A DNA stretch of 64,000 nucleotides from Sphingobacteriales bacterium (lineage in GTDB: Bacteria > Bacteroidota > Bacteroidia > Sphingobacteriales > Sphingobacteriaceae), in the NCBI GenBank assembly GCA_026390835.1, contig JAPLFD010000006.1, positions 1-64,000 on the forward strand, given 5' to 3'. A program made the position numbers and the translations under genes. Positions 39,753 through 49,412 of the stretch are shown here, one piece after another. Every line of letters starts with the position of its first letter. Within the stretch, counting starts at the first letter, position 1. The notes under the pieces were generated by a model. The model saw only the letters and a list, made by a program, of their open reading frames with translations. It had not been told where the DNA came from and did not search any database.

Positions 39753-40244
39753 ATGCGGGCATTTCTACTTCGTATTATTGATTTTTTTCACAAGCCGGTA
39801 GCCAAATGGATTCCAATAGCAACCTTTCGCTATGTAGTAACAGGTGGAGGAACGGCCGCCATGGGTATTTTAGTTTACTTTATCACTTATAACTTCGTTC
39901 TAAAACAGCAGGGAATTAACCTGCCTTTCATATTTATAAGCGGGCATATAAGTGCCCTGCTTATCGAATTGAGTATAACTTTTCCTATTGGGTTTTTACT
40001 TAACAAATATCTGGTTTTTACCCAATCTGATTTAAGAGGAAGAGTGCAATTAATGCGGTATGGAAGCATTGTAGGTTTAAATATTTTTCTGAACTACGTA
40101 CTCCTGAAACTCATGGTAGAAGTTTTGGCCTTTTACCCCACCATTGCCAAAACCATTACCACTATTTTGTTAGCTATTTTTAGCTATTTCTCTCAAAAAA
40201 ACTACACTTTTAAAGTCTCTAAAAGCGCTAAAGACACTAAGTAA
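39753..40244 (+). CDS. GtrA family membrane protein
   Basis: 163 aa, FRYVVTGGGTAAMGILVYF, IGFLLNKYLVF, YFSQKNYTF. Confidence 0.85.
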   Translation: MRAFLLRIIDFFHKPVAKWIPIATFRYVVTGGGTAAMGILVYFITYNFVLKQQGINLPFIFISGHISALLIELSITFPIGFLLNKYLVFTQSDLRGRVQLMRYGSIVGLNIFLNYVLLKLMVEVLAFYPTIAKTITTILLAIFSYFSQKNYTFKVSKSAKDTK

Positions 40245-40316
40245 AAAAATCGTGAAAGCAGCTTGCTTTACACCGCCAATCGCCGTAATTTAGTGAGCAA
40301 CTAACAGCCTAGCTAC

Positions 40317-42089
40317 ATGAGCGATTTTAACGATTTCAATAATCCGCAAGTTGCCAGTCTACCTAAACATTTAAAGCAGTTTATTGTAGCGCAACATTAC
40401 GAGCATTACACCCCGGTTGATCATGCGGTGTGGCGTTACGTGATGCGCCAGAATTATAGCTATCTTAAAAATGTAGCCTATTACCCCTACATTCCGGGTT
40501 TAGAACAAGCCGGCTTAAGTATCGAAAAAGTACCGAATTTGCAGGAAATGAACGATGCCCTCGGAAAAATCGGTTGGGGTGCCGTAACCGTTGATGGATT
40601 TATTCCGCCGGTGGCTTTTATGGAGTATCAAGCGTATAAAGTATTGGTTATTGCAGCCGATATTCGTCAGTTGAATCACATTGAATACACGCCCGCTCCC
40701 GATATTATACACGAATCGGCCGGGCACGCCCCCATTATTGGAGATACTGCTTACAACCAATACTTAAGTTATTTCGGATCTATTGGCGCCAAAGCTATTT
40801 TTTCGTCTAAAGATTTCGAATTATACGAAGCTATTAGACGCTTATCTATTTTAAAAGAGATGCCCGATGCCGATGTAGCCGCCATAGCCAAAGCCGAAAA
40901 AGAAGTCGCTTTTTGCCAAAAAAACTTGGGAGAGCCTTCGGAAATGGCTTTATTGAGCCGTTTGCATTGGTGGACGGTAGAGTATGGTTTAATTGGCAGT
41001 CTCGAGAATCCAAAAATTTACGGAGCAGGTTTATTATCATCCATTGGTGAAAGTGCCAACTGCATGAAACCCGAGGTTAAAAAAATAACCTACACGCTAG
41101 ATGCGGTAAATTATCCTTTCGATATTACGAAAGAACAACCGCAGCTATTTGTAACCCCTACGTTCCAAAACTTAATTGAGGTTTTAGAAGCTTTTGCCGA
41201 CACCATGGCTTTTAGAAAAGGAGGCACCGAAAGTGTACTCAAAGCTATTGAATGTAAAAATCCCTGTACGGCCGTATTTAGTTCGGGGCTGCAGCTAAGC
41301 GGTATATTTACCGATGTGGGTATGGATTTAGAAAATCAAACTACCTTTATTAAAACTACCGGACCAAGTGCCTTGGCTTTTAATAACAAAGAATTGGAAG
41401 GGCATGGAAAAAGCTATCATGCCGAGGGCTACTCATCGCCGGTGGGCAAACTAAAAGGTAGCGTAAAGGCTTTAGAAGACTATAGTGATGAAGATCTGGT
41501 TGATGCCGGTATTTTAAAGAATAATACCTGTGCATTACTTTTCGAAAATGGATTCCATTTACAAGGTACCGCAGAAAATTGGCTTCGAAAAGAAGGTAAA
41601 TTACTAGTCATTCGTTTCAGCAATTGTACGCTAAGTGATAGCAAGGGAAATCTATATTATAAACCCGAGTGGGGAACTTTTGATATGGCTGTAGGCGAAA
41701 AAATTGTATCGGTATACAATGGCGCTGCCGATAAAGATGCCTTTGAGGAACATGCCTTGGTATCTGACACCAATACCCATCACCCCAACTACAACGAACT
41801 TACCTTGGCTTATCACGGTTTATTTAAGCAGGTGAGAACCTGCAGAGAAAATAACAGTGGTTACGAGACTTTACCAGAAATTTGGGCAAGCTTGCAAATA
41901 AAACACCGAGAAGATTGGCTTTGTTCACTTGAAATTCTAGAACTTTTAGAAGTAAATGGGTTAAATGCTACCTTGGCCAGAGAGATTAGAACGTACTTAG
42001 AAAATAAGGCCTCTACCGAACCCGAGTACAGCAAATTAATACACGACGGCTTATACATTATTAAACATCCGGTAAGCCAATTAAACTAA
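40317..42089 (+). CDS. Aromatic amino acid hydroxylase (phenylalanine 4-monooxygenase) with long C-terminal extension
   Basis: 590 aa, PAPDIIHESAGHAPIIGDTAYNQYLSYFGSIGAKA, iron-binding HExxGH region. Confidence 0.9.
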   Translation: MSDFNDFNNPQVASLPKHLKQFIVAQHYEHYTPVDHAVWRYVMRQNYSYLKNVAYYPYIPGLEQAGLSIEKVPNLQEMNDALGKIGWGAVTVDGFIPPVAFMEYQAYKVLVIAADIRQLNHIEYTPAPDIIHESAGHAPIIGDTAYNQYLSYFGSIGAKAIFSSKDFELYEAIRRLSILKEMPDADVAAIAKAEKEVAFCQKNLGEPSEMALLSRLHWWTVEYGLIGSLENPKIYGAGLLSSIGESANCMKPEVKKITYTLDAVNYPFDITKEQPQLFVTPTFQNLIEVLEAFADTMAFRKGGTESVLKAIECKNPCTAVFSSGLQLSGIFTDVGMDLENQTTFIKTTGPSALAFNNKELEGHGKSYHAEGYSSPVGKLKGSVKALEDYSDEDLVDAGILKNNTCALLFENGFHLQGTAENWLRKEGKLLVIRFSNCTLSDSKGNLYYKPEWGTFDMAVGEKIVSVYNGAADKDAFEEHALVSDTNTHHPNYNELTLAYHGLFKQVRTCRENNSGYETLPEIWASLQIKHREDWLCSLEILELLEVNGLNATLAREIRTYLENKASTEPEYSKLIHDGLYIIKHPVSQLN

Positions 42090-42090
42090 T

Positions 42091-42795
42091 ATGAACATAC
42101 TACTAACCGGAGCCAGCAGTGGCGTAGGCTTTGAAGCCGTTTTAGAACTCATTTTAAACTCAGAAAATAAGGTCATAGCTTTGGCTCGGTCGGCCGATAA
42201 ATTGAATCGATTGTTGGAAATTGCTAAGGGCTTAAACCCGGAATGTACTTTATTTCCGGTGCAGTTTGATTTAGTAAACGACGATATTGAACAAGGCCTA
42301 AAACCCTTTATTGCCCAGCAATTTGGCCAAATAGATGTCTTGATAAATAATGCAGGAAACTTAGAAGTGAAACCTTTTGAACAAAGCAGCGAAGTAGATT
42401 TTGTAGAGATGCTACAGAGCAATTTCTTAAATCACGTTCGCCTCATTCAAGGGCTTTTACCGCTTATGCAATCGCCTAGCCATATTGTAAATATTGGCAG
42501 CATGGGTGGCTTTCAAGGGAGTGCTAAATTTGCTGGTTTAAGTGCTTACTCGGCTAGTAAAGCAGCCCTACACAACTTTACCGAATGCTTGGCCGAAGAG
42601 TTAAAAGAGAGAAAAATTCGTGTAAACTGCTTAGCCTTGGGCTCGGCTCAAACAGAAATGTTGGAGAAAGCATTTCCGGGCTACGAATCGCCAGTAATGG
42701 CTTTTGAAATGGGCAAATACATTGCCGATTTTGCCTTAACGGGACATACATTCTTTAATGGAAAAGTACTTCCTGTAGCGGTAACTACGCCTTAA
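42091..42795 (+). CDS. SDR family oxidoreductase
   Basis: 234 aa, LLTGASSGVGFEAV, INNAGNLEV, YSASKAAL. Confidence 0.95.
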   Translation: MNILLTGASSGVGFEAVLELILNSENKVIALARSADKLNRLLEIAKGLNPECTLFPVQFDLVNDDIEQGLKPFIAQQFGQIDVLINNAGNLEVKPFEQSSEVDFVEMLQSNFLNHVRLIQGLLPLMQSPSHIVNIGSMGGFQGSAKFAGLSAYSASKAALHNFTECLAEELKERKIRVNCLALGSAQTEMLEKAFPGYESPVMAFEMGKYIADFALTGHTFFNGKVLPVAVTTP

Positions 42796-43679
42796 ACCAA
42801 GAGGATTTTCCAGGCTAATTCCACATCGCCCTCTTCTAGAAATACCTTTGCTTGGCTGTGTAAATGCATTACTCTAGTACTGTGATCGCCCATGGTAGCG
42901 TCTAAAATATCTTTAACTATCGGATGCTTTTTTATGGCTTCAATAGACTCCTCTGAGGGCAAATGCTCCACATTAGCCAATTGTCCCAAATTATTAGCAG
43001 TTAAAATATGTGATTGACGTACAGCACCAGGCAAAGCATCTATGCCAATACCCAACTTGGCTAAGGGTTTGGCTACTTTAAACAATACATCGGGAGTAGT
43101 ACGACAATACCAATCGCCACCCAAACGGGCTACCAAATCAATTTTGGTTTGATCTATTTTACCCGATTCGTCTAAAATAGCTTCATCAATATGAATTAAT
43201 TTCACTTCGGCTACTACTAAATTGCCGGCACCAGCCTGGTCGCCCAATGGAATGACTTGGGTAACCACACACTCCAATTGAACCGGGGCTTCGGCTACCC
43301 GTGGGGGACGTACCACTTCGGATTTCAGCTCGGTAAAGCCCGCTTTTACAAATTCGTTTACACCCTTTGGGTAATCGGTGCTGGCCAAAGAGGTTTGCTG
43401 CACCATGGCATAATTCACCACATTAATTACACATTCGGGTACCTCCAACACATTATCTAGCGTGTGTTTGGTGCTATTATCACGCACCCTGCGGGCAGGA
43501 GAAAACACACATATAGGTGGATTTGAACTGAATAAATTGAAAAAACTAAATGGACTTAAATTCACATTTCCAGCCTTATCTATGGTTGAGGCAAAACAAA
43601 TGGGCCTAGGCGCAATGGCATATTGCAAATAGTTTTGCAGTTCCATTGGCGATAAATCGGCGGTTTTTAAGGTGAGCAT
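42792..43679 (-). CDS. Flavin reductase family protein
   Basis: 295 aa, YAIAPRPICFASTIDKAGNVNLSPFSFFNLFSSNPP. Confidence 0.9.
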   Translation of the reverse strand: MLTLKTADLSPMELQNYLQYAIAPRPICFASTIDKAGNVNLSPFSFFNLFSSNPPICVFSPARRVRDNSTKHTLDNVLEVPECVINVVNYAMVQQTSLASTDYPKGVNEFVKAGFTELKSEVVRPPRVAEAPVQLECVVTQVIPLGDQAGAGNLVVAEVKLIHIDEAILDESGKIDQTKIDLVARLGGDWYCRTTPDVLFKVAKPLAKLGIGIDALPGAVRQSHILTANNLGQLANVEHLPSEESIEAIKKHPIVKDILDATMGDHSTRVMHLHSQAKVFLEEGDVELAWKILLV

Positions 43680-43683
43680 GTCT

Positions 43684-44679
43684 TTATTTTTTCAATTTTA
43701 AGATAGACCAATCGGTGGTCTCTTTACGAATAGTATTACTCAAACGGCCCAAGCCCGTAATTTCCATTTCTACCACATCGCCTTCTTGCAACCATTGTGG
43801 TTCAAAGCTAGGGTCGTTGAACAATCCGGTACCGTTTAATTCTAAGAAACAACCCGTACCCACCGTTCCAGAGCCAATTACATCGCCTGGTAAAATATCT
43901 ACGCCATAGGCACATCGCTCTATAATTTCGGCAAAGGTCCAGTCCATATCTGCAACCGATCCACTGGATACCTGAACGCCATTTACCCAGCATTTCATAC
44001 TTAAATTATAGGCATTGCCTACATGACCGGGCTTTGCGGACACTTTATAAGGTGCTAATTCATCGGGTGTAACCAACCAAGGGCCAATAACCGTTGAAAA
44101 ATCTTTTCCTTTAGCAGGGCCTAAATTCAAGAGCATTTCCTCCATTTGCAGGGTTCGTGCACTCATATCGTTCATAATCATGTAACCGGCTATGTAGTCA
44201 TCAGCCTCGGCAGCCGAAATATTTCTTCCTTTTTTACCTATTACAACGGCTGCTTCCAATTCAAAATCAAGTTTTTCGAAATGATCGGGCATACAGGTAA
44301 CTTCACCAGGTCCTTGAATGGCATTGTGGTTGGTGAAATAAAATATAGGATAAGAATCAAATTCGGGAATCATAGCTAACTTTCGGTTACGACGAGCAGA
44401 TGCCACGTGTTGGCGAAAAGCATAGCCATCTCTACAAGAACTGGGATGCGGCACTGGTGCCAATAATTCAAAGAAAATTTCTTCCTTGGCAGCAAGCGTA
44501 CCGTTTATAATGGCTGTGTTTATTTTTTTGGCCCGCTCCATCAACTCTTCACCTCCGGCTAAAAAGGCGTTCATATTATCCGGAATGAGCTTATCGCAAG
44601 AATTTAAATTATAAATATGACCGTTCACAAATACACCTAAATGTTCGCTTTCTTCTGTTTTATAGGAAACTAATTTCAT
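43684..44679 (-). CDS. Fumarylacetoacetate hydrolase family protein
   Basis: 331 aa, KLDFELEAAVVIGKKGRNISAAEADDYIAGYMIMNDMSAR, GDVIGSGTVGTGCFLELNGTG. Confidence 0.93.
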   Translation of the reverse strand: MKLVSYKTEESEHLGVFVNGHIYNLNSCDKLIPDNMNAFLAGGEELMERAKKINTAIINGTLAAKEEIFFELLAPVPHPSSCRDGYAFRQHVASARRNRKLAMIPEFDSYPIFYFTNHNAIQGPGEVTCMPDHFEKLDFELEAAVVIGKKGRNISAAEADDYIAGYMIMNDMSARTLQMEEMLLNLGPAKGKDFSTVIGPWLVTPDELAPYKVSAKPGHVGNAYNLSMKCWVNGVQVSSGSVADMDWTFAEIIERCAYGVDILPGDVIGSGTVGTGCFLELNGTGLFNDPSFEPQWLQEGDVVEMEITGLGRLSNTIRKETTDWSILKLKK

Positions 44680-44701
44680 AGGTTTTTCTTTTAGCTTGTT
44701 T

Positions 44702-44709
44702 CAAAACTA
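44702..44709 (-). promoter_or_regulatory. -7 element upstream of FAH gene
   Basis: Minus strand TAGTTTTG matches TAnnTTTG. Confidence 0.5.
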
Positions 44710-44821
44710 AAAAAAAATAAGCGCTTTTAGGTCTAATATTTTTTTGTTTAGATCAGCCGTGAAATCTTTTAAATTATGTGTAATTTTAAGGCAGATTTTC
44801 TAACCAATTATCGATCAAAAT

Positions 44822-45988
44822 ATGCCTATTTATCATAGTTTAGGACAAGTTCCTGCAAAAAGACATACCGTATTTCGCAAACCGAACGGAGAGTTGTATG
44901 CCGAAGAATTGGTATCAACCGAAGGCTTTTCGAGTTTATATTCTTTAGTATACCATACCCACCCCCCCACCATTGTAAAAGAATTAGGTGAACCTTATTC
45001 TGTGGAGCCTAAAATAGCTCGAGAGAAACATTTGCGCCATACCAGCCTCATTGGGTTTAACATAAAACCAGAAGATGATTTTTTGAAAAGCCGAAAACCG
45101 GTATTGGTTAACAGCGATTTACATATTTCGTTGGCGGCTCCTCGTAAATCGATGACCGACTATTTTTACAAAAATAGCCAAGCCGATGAAGTGATTTTTA
45201 TACACGAAGGTACTGGAACACTAAAAACAGGTTTCGGCAAAATAAAATTCGAATACGGCGACTATTTAGTCATTCCACGAGGCACCATTTACCAAATGGA
45301 GTTTGATACTGAGAATAATAGGCTTTTTATAACCGAAAGTTTTAGCCCTATTCGCACTCCAAAACGTTACCGTAACGAGTGGGGGCAATTAATGGAACAT
45401 TCTCCATTTTGCGAACGCGATATTAAACGTCCAACAGACTTAGAAACTATTGATCAAGAGGGTGATTTTAAAGTATTGATTAAAAAACAAGGGCTCATTT
45501 ATCCATACACCTACGGCACTCATCCATTCGATTTTATTGGCTGGGACGGATTTCATTACCCATGGGCATTTTCTATCCATAATTTTGAACCCATTACCGG
45601 CCGGGTACACCAACCGCCACCGGTACACCAAACCTTCGAAGGGCATAATTTTGTGATTTGCTCTTTTGTTCCTCGTAAATACGATTATCACCCACAAGCC
45701 ATTCCGGCACCATACAACCACAGTAATGTAGATAGCGACGAGGTATTGTATTATGTAGATGGCGATTTTATGAGCCGAAAAAGTGTAGTAAAAGGACAAA
45801 TTACGCTACACCCTGGTGGCATTCCTCATGGGCCACACCCAGGTACCGTAGAAAAATCTATCGGGAAAGAACGTACCGAAGAATTGGCGGTAATGATTGA
45901 CCCCTTTAAACCGCTCATGCTCACCGAAGAAGCCCTACAAATTGAAGACGAAAGCTACCACAAAAGTTGGCAGCACACTATTGAATAA
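44822..45988 (+). CDS. hmgA: Homogentisate 1,2-dioxygenase
   Basis: 388 aa, YDYHPQAIPAPYNHSNVDSDEVLYYVDGDF, LHPGGIPHGPHPGTVEKSIG. Confidence 0.96.
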   Translation: MPIYHSLGQVPAKRHTVFRKPNGELYAEELVSTEGFSSLYSLVYHTHPPTIVKELGEPYSVEPKIAREKHLRHTSLIGFNIKPEDDFLKSRKPVLVNSDLHISLAAPRKSMTDYFYKNSQADEVIFIHEGTGTLKTGFGKIKFEYGDYLVIPRGTIYQMEFDTENNRLFITESFSPIRTPKRYRNEWGQLMEHSPFCERDIKRPTDLETIDQEGDFKVLIKKQGLIYPYTYGTHPFDFIGWDGFHYPWAFSIHNFEPITGRVHQPPPVHQTFEGHNFVICSFVPRKYDYHPQAIPAPYNHSNVDSDEVLYYVDGDFMSRKSVVKGQITLHPGGIPHGPHPGTVEKSIGKERTEELAVMIDPFKPLMLTEEALQIEDESYHKSWQHTIE

Positions 45989-45993
45989 AACCT

Positions 45994-47091
45994 ATGCAAA
46001 CAACTGATTTTTTGCCGCTAAACGGCACCGATTATGTAGAATTATATGTCGGTAATGCCAAACAAGCAGCCCACTACTATAAAACAGCCTTTGGTTTTCA
46101 GAGCTTGGCTTATGCTGGCCCCGAAACTGGCGTAAAAGACCGATCGTCTTACGTTTTGGTTCAAAATAAAATGCGCTTGGTTTTAACTACTGCCTTACAA
46201 CCCGAGCACCCTATTTCGGAACACGTTAAGAAGCATGGCGATGGCGTTAAAATACTAGCCTTATGGGTGGACGATGCTTACAAAGCTTTTGAAGAAACCA
46301 CCAAACGTGGTGCCAAAGCCTATTTGCAACCCGAAACCTTAACAGACGAATTTGGCGAAGTACGCCGTAGCGGTATTTATACTTATGGCGAAACAGTCCA
46401 CTTATTTATTGAGCGTAAAAATTACAGCGGACCTTTTATGCCAGGCTATAAAAAATGGGAAAGTGACTATCAACCCGCTTCTACAGGATTATTATATGTA
46501 GATCATTGTGTGGGAAATGTAGGCTGGAACCAGATGAATAAGTGGGTGAAGTTTTATGAAGATGTGATGGGTTTCCGAAATATTCTCACTTTTGACGATA
46601 AACAAATTTCTACCGAATACTCGGCTTTAATGAGCAAAGTTATGAGCAATGGAAATGGCTATGTTAAATTCCCAATAAACGAGCCAGCCAAAGCCAAAAA
46701 GAAATCGCAGGTAGAAGAATATTTAGATTTTTATGGCGATGAAGGTGTGCAGCACATAGCCATTGCCACCAATAATATTGTAGAAACCGTTACCGATTTA
46801 CAAAACCGTGGTGTAGAATTTTTAAAAATTCCGGCTACGTATTATGATGATTTAGAAGCTCGGGTGGGTAAAATTGAAGAAGATATGGAACCGCTAAAAC
46901 AACTAGGTATTTTAGTGGATAGAGATGATGAAGGTTATCTACTTCAAATTTTCACCAAACCTGTAGAAGACCGACCTACTTTATTCTACGAAATCATCCA
47001 ACGAAAAGGTGCTAAATCTTTTGGGGCAGGTAATTTTAAGGCCTTGTTTGAAGCACTTGAACGTGAACAAGCTGCTAGAGGTAATTTATAA
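45994..47091 (+). CDS. hppD: 4-hydroxyphenylpyruvate dioxygenase
   Basis: 365 aa, two VOC domains, GDEGVQHIAIATNNIVETV, DDEGYLLQIFTKPVEDRPTLFYEIIQRKGAKSFGAGNFKALFEA. Confidence 0.97.
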   Translation: MQTTDFLPLNGTDYVELYVGNAKQAAHYYKTAFGFQSLAYAGPETGVKDRSSYVLVQNKMRLVLTTALQPEHPISEHVKKHGDGVKILALWVDDAYKAFEETTKRGAKAYLQPETLTDEFGEVRRSGIYTYGETVHLFIERKNYSGPFMPGYKKWESDYQPASTGLLYVDHCVGNVGWNQMNKWVKFYEDVMGFRNILTFDDKQISTEYSALMSKVMSNGNGYVKFPINEPAKAKKKSQVEEYLDFYGDEGVQHIAIATNNIVETVTDLQNRGVEFLKIPATYYDDLEARVGKIEEDMEPLKQLGILVDRDDEGYLLQIFTKPVEDRPTLFYEIIQRKGAKSFGAGNFKALFEALEREQAARGNL

Positions 47092-47155
47092 AACAAGCTG
47101 TAAAAATTAGAGAATTCCCGGGTTGATTTGTATTGTGATAATTTGATTTAAACAA

Positions 47156-47163
47156 TATATTTG
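47156..47163 (+). promoter_or_regulatory. -7 promoter element of purN
   Basis: TATATTTG with TTG 20 nt upstream (47133-47135). Confidence 0.55.
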
Positions 47164-47186
47164 GGCCTCACACTAAAATAAGATTT

Positions 47187-47765
47187 TTGAAAAAACGCAT
47201 CGCTATATTTGCTTCCGGTTCGGGATCTAATGCTCAGAAAATTATGGAACACTTCAAAAAGCATACCGATGCTGAAGTGGCCATAGTGCTGACCAACAAT
47301 CCAGAGGCCTACGTATTGCAACGTGCCGATAATTTCGAAATTCCTACACATATTTTTGATAAACATGAGTTTTATCAAACAAACGAAGTACTCGACTTGC
47401 TCAAAAATCTAAACATAGATATTATAGTTTTAGCAGGCTTTTTATGGCTAATACCTGATACTATTTTAGCAAATTACCCCAAACGAATTATCAATATTCA
47501 TCCGGCTTTATTACCAAAATATGGTGGCAAAGGTATGTATGGAGATCGCGTACACAAAGAAGTTTTAGCCAATGGTGATGAAGAATCAGGTATCACCATT
47601 CACTACGTTAACGAAGATTTTGACACTGGCGAAATCATCTATCAAGCTCGATTTAAAATAGAAAAAAACGACGATTTAGAGATTATCAAATTTAAAGGGC
47701 AACAACTAGAACACCAGTATTTCCCAAAAATTATTGAGCAAGTACTTAAAAAAATAAAATCGTAA
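47187..47765 (+). CDS. purN: Phosphoribosylglycinamide formyltransferase
   Basis: 192 aa, IAIFASGSGSNAQKIMEHF, IINIHPALLPKYGGKGMYG; TTG start. Confidence 0.96.
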   Translation: MKKRIAIFASGSGSNAQKIMEHFKKHTDAEVAIVLTNNPEAYVLQRADNFEIPTHIFDKHEFYQTNEVLDLLKNLNIDIIVLAGFLWLIPDTILANYPKRIINIHPALLPKYGGKGMYGDRVHKEVLANGDEESGITIHYVNEDFDTGEIIYQARFKIEKNDDLEIIKFKGQQLEHQYFPKIIEQVLKKIKS

Positions 47766-47838
47766 GATTTTATCACCAAACTACCTTTAAAAACCGAGGC
47801 TAAAAACCTATCTTTACGGCCATTAAGCCCCCTATTTA

Positions 47839-49365
47839 ATGAGCCATCCCGTAAAAATTAAAAACGCCCTTGTTTCTGTTTATTATAAAGATAATTTAGA
47901 ACCCCTCATACATGCATTAGCCGCAAATGGCGTGCACTTTTATTCTACTGGAGGTACCGAAAAATTTATTGCAGATCTAGGTTATCCCGTAACAGCCGTG
48001 GAAGATCTAACCGGCTATCCTTCTATATTAGGGGGCCGAGTAAAAACATTGCATCCCAAAGTTTTTGGTGGCATATTGAGTCGTCGTGCATTAACCGAAG
48101 ACCAAGCCCAACTAAACGAATATCAAATCCCAGAATTCGACTTGGTAATTGTAGACTTATACCCTTTTGAAGAAACGTTGCAATCGGGCGCATCGGAAAA
48201 AGAAATTATTGAAAAAATTGATATTGGTGGTATCTCCCTAATACGGGCTGCTGCCAAAAACTTTAACGACGTAGTAATTATTGCATCAAAAGATGATTAT
48301 CCGGTATTAACCAATATGATTGAAGAGAATAGTGGCAGCACGGATTTAGCAGACCGAAAAAGCTTTGCACAAAAAGCTTTCCACGTTTCTTCGCATTACG
48401 ATAGTTCTATTTTCAATTACTTCAATCAAGATGAACCACTACCAGTTTTAAAAATTAGTGAAACACAAGCCCAAGCTTTACGTTACGGAGAAAATCCACA
48501 CCAAGATGGTACATTTTACGGCAATTTAGATGCGCTGTTTACCAAACTGAACGGCAAAGAACTATCTTATAATAATTTGGTAGATGTAGATGCCGCATTG
48601 GCCTTAATAGATGAATTCAATACACCAACTTTTGCCATTTTAAAACATACCAATGCCTGCGGTATAGCCAGTCGCAACACACTTCATGAAGCCTGGCATG
48701 CAGCATTAGCCTGCGATCCTATATCGGCATTTGGAGGCGTACTCATTTGCAACGGAGAGCTAAATGCGGAAACCGCAACAGCCATTAACGACTTATTTTT
48801 CGAAGTGCTTATTGCCCCATCTTTTTCAGCAGATGCATCAACTATTTTACAAGCCAAAAAGAACCGAATATTATTGCAACGCAACAAGGTTGAACTGCCT
48901 CAAAAACAAGTAAAAACATTGTTGAATGGCTATATTGAGCAAGATAAAGACTTGCAGATAGAAGGCCCAGAGCACATGACTTGTGTAACCAACAAACAAG
49001 CCACCACAGCAGAATTAGCAGATTTATATTTTGCCAACAAGGTGGTAAAACACACCAAATCTAACACCATTGTATTTGCTAAAAACCAAACCTTATTGGC
49101 TAGCGGCGTAGGACAAACCTCTCGGGTAGATTCATTAAAACAAGCCATTGTAAAAGCCGAAGCCTTTGATTTTAGCCTACAAGGATCTGTAATGGCCTCC
49201 GATGCCTTCTTCCCTTTTCCAGATTGTGTAGAGCTAGCTGCCGATGCCGGAATTACTGCCGTATTGCAGCCCGGAGGCTCTATTAAAGACCAAGATTCGA
49301 TAGAAATGGCAAACCAAAAAGGCATCTGCATGGTTACCACAGGAATTCGTCATTTTAAACATTAA
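47839..49365 (+). CDS. purH: Bifunctional AICAR transformylase/IMP cyclohydrolase
   Basis: 508 aa, FYSTGGTEKFIADLG, GGRVKTLHPKVFGGIL, LRYGENPHQDG. Confidence 0.98.
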   Translation: MSHPVKIKNALVSVYYKDNLEPLIHALAANGVHFYSTGGTEKFIADLGYPVTAVEDLTGYPSILGGRVKTLHPKVFGGILSRRALTEDQAQLNEYQIPEFDLVIVDLYPFEETLQSGASEKEIIEKIDIGGISLIRAAAKNFNDVVIIASKDDYPVLTNMIEENSGSTDLADRKSFAQKAFHVSSHYDSSIFNYFNQDEPLPVLKISETQAQALRYGENPHQDGTFYGNLDALFTKLNGKELSYNNLVDVDAALALIDEFNTPTFAILKHTNACGIASRNTLHEAWHAALACDPISAFGGVLICNGELNAETATAINDLFFEVLIAPSFSADASTILQAKKNRILLQRNKVELPQKQVKTLLNGYIEQDKDLQIEGPEHMTCVTNKQATTAELADLYFANKVVKHTKSNTIVFAKNQTLLASGVGQTSRVDSLKQAIVKAEAFDFSLQGSVMASDAFFPFPDCVELAADAGITAVLQPGGSIKDQDSIEMANQKGICMVTTGIRHFKH

Positions 49366-49412
49366 AAAAATCGATAAAAAATTTAACTTTACATCTTATA
49401 GCATAAAAACGC

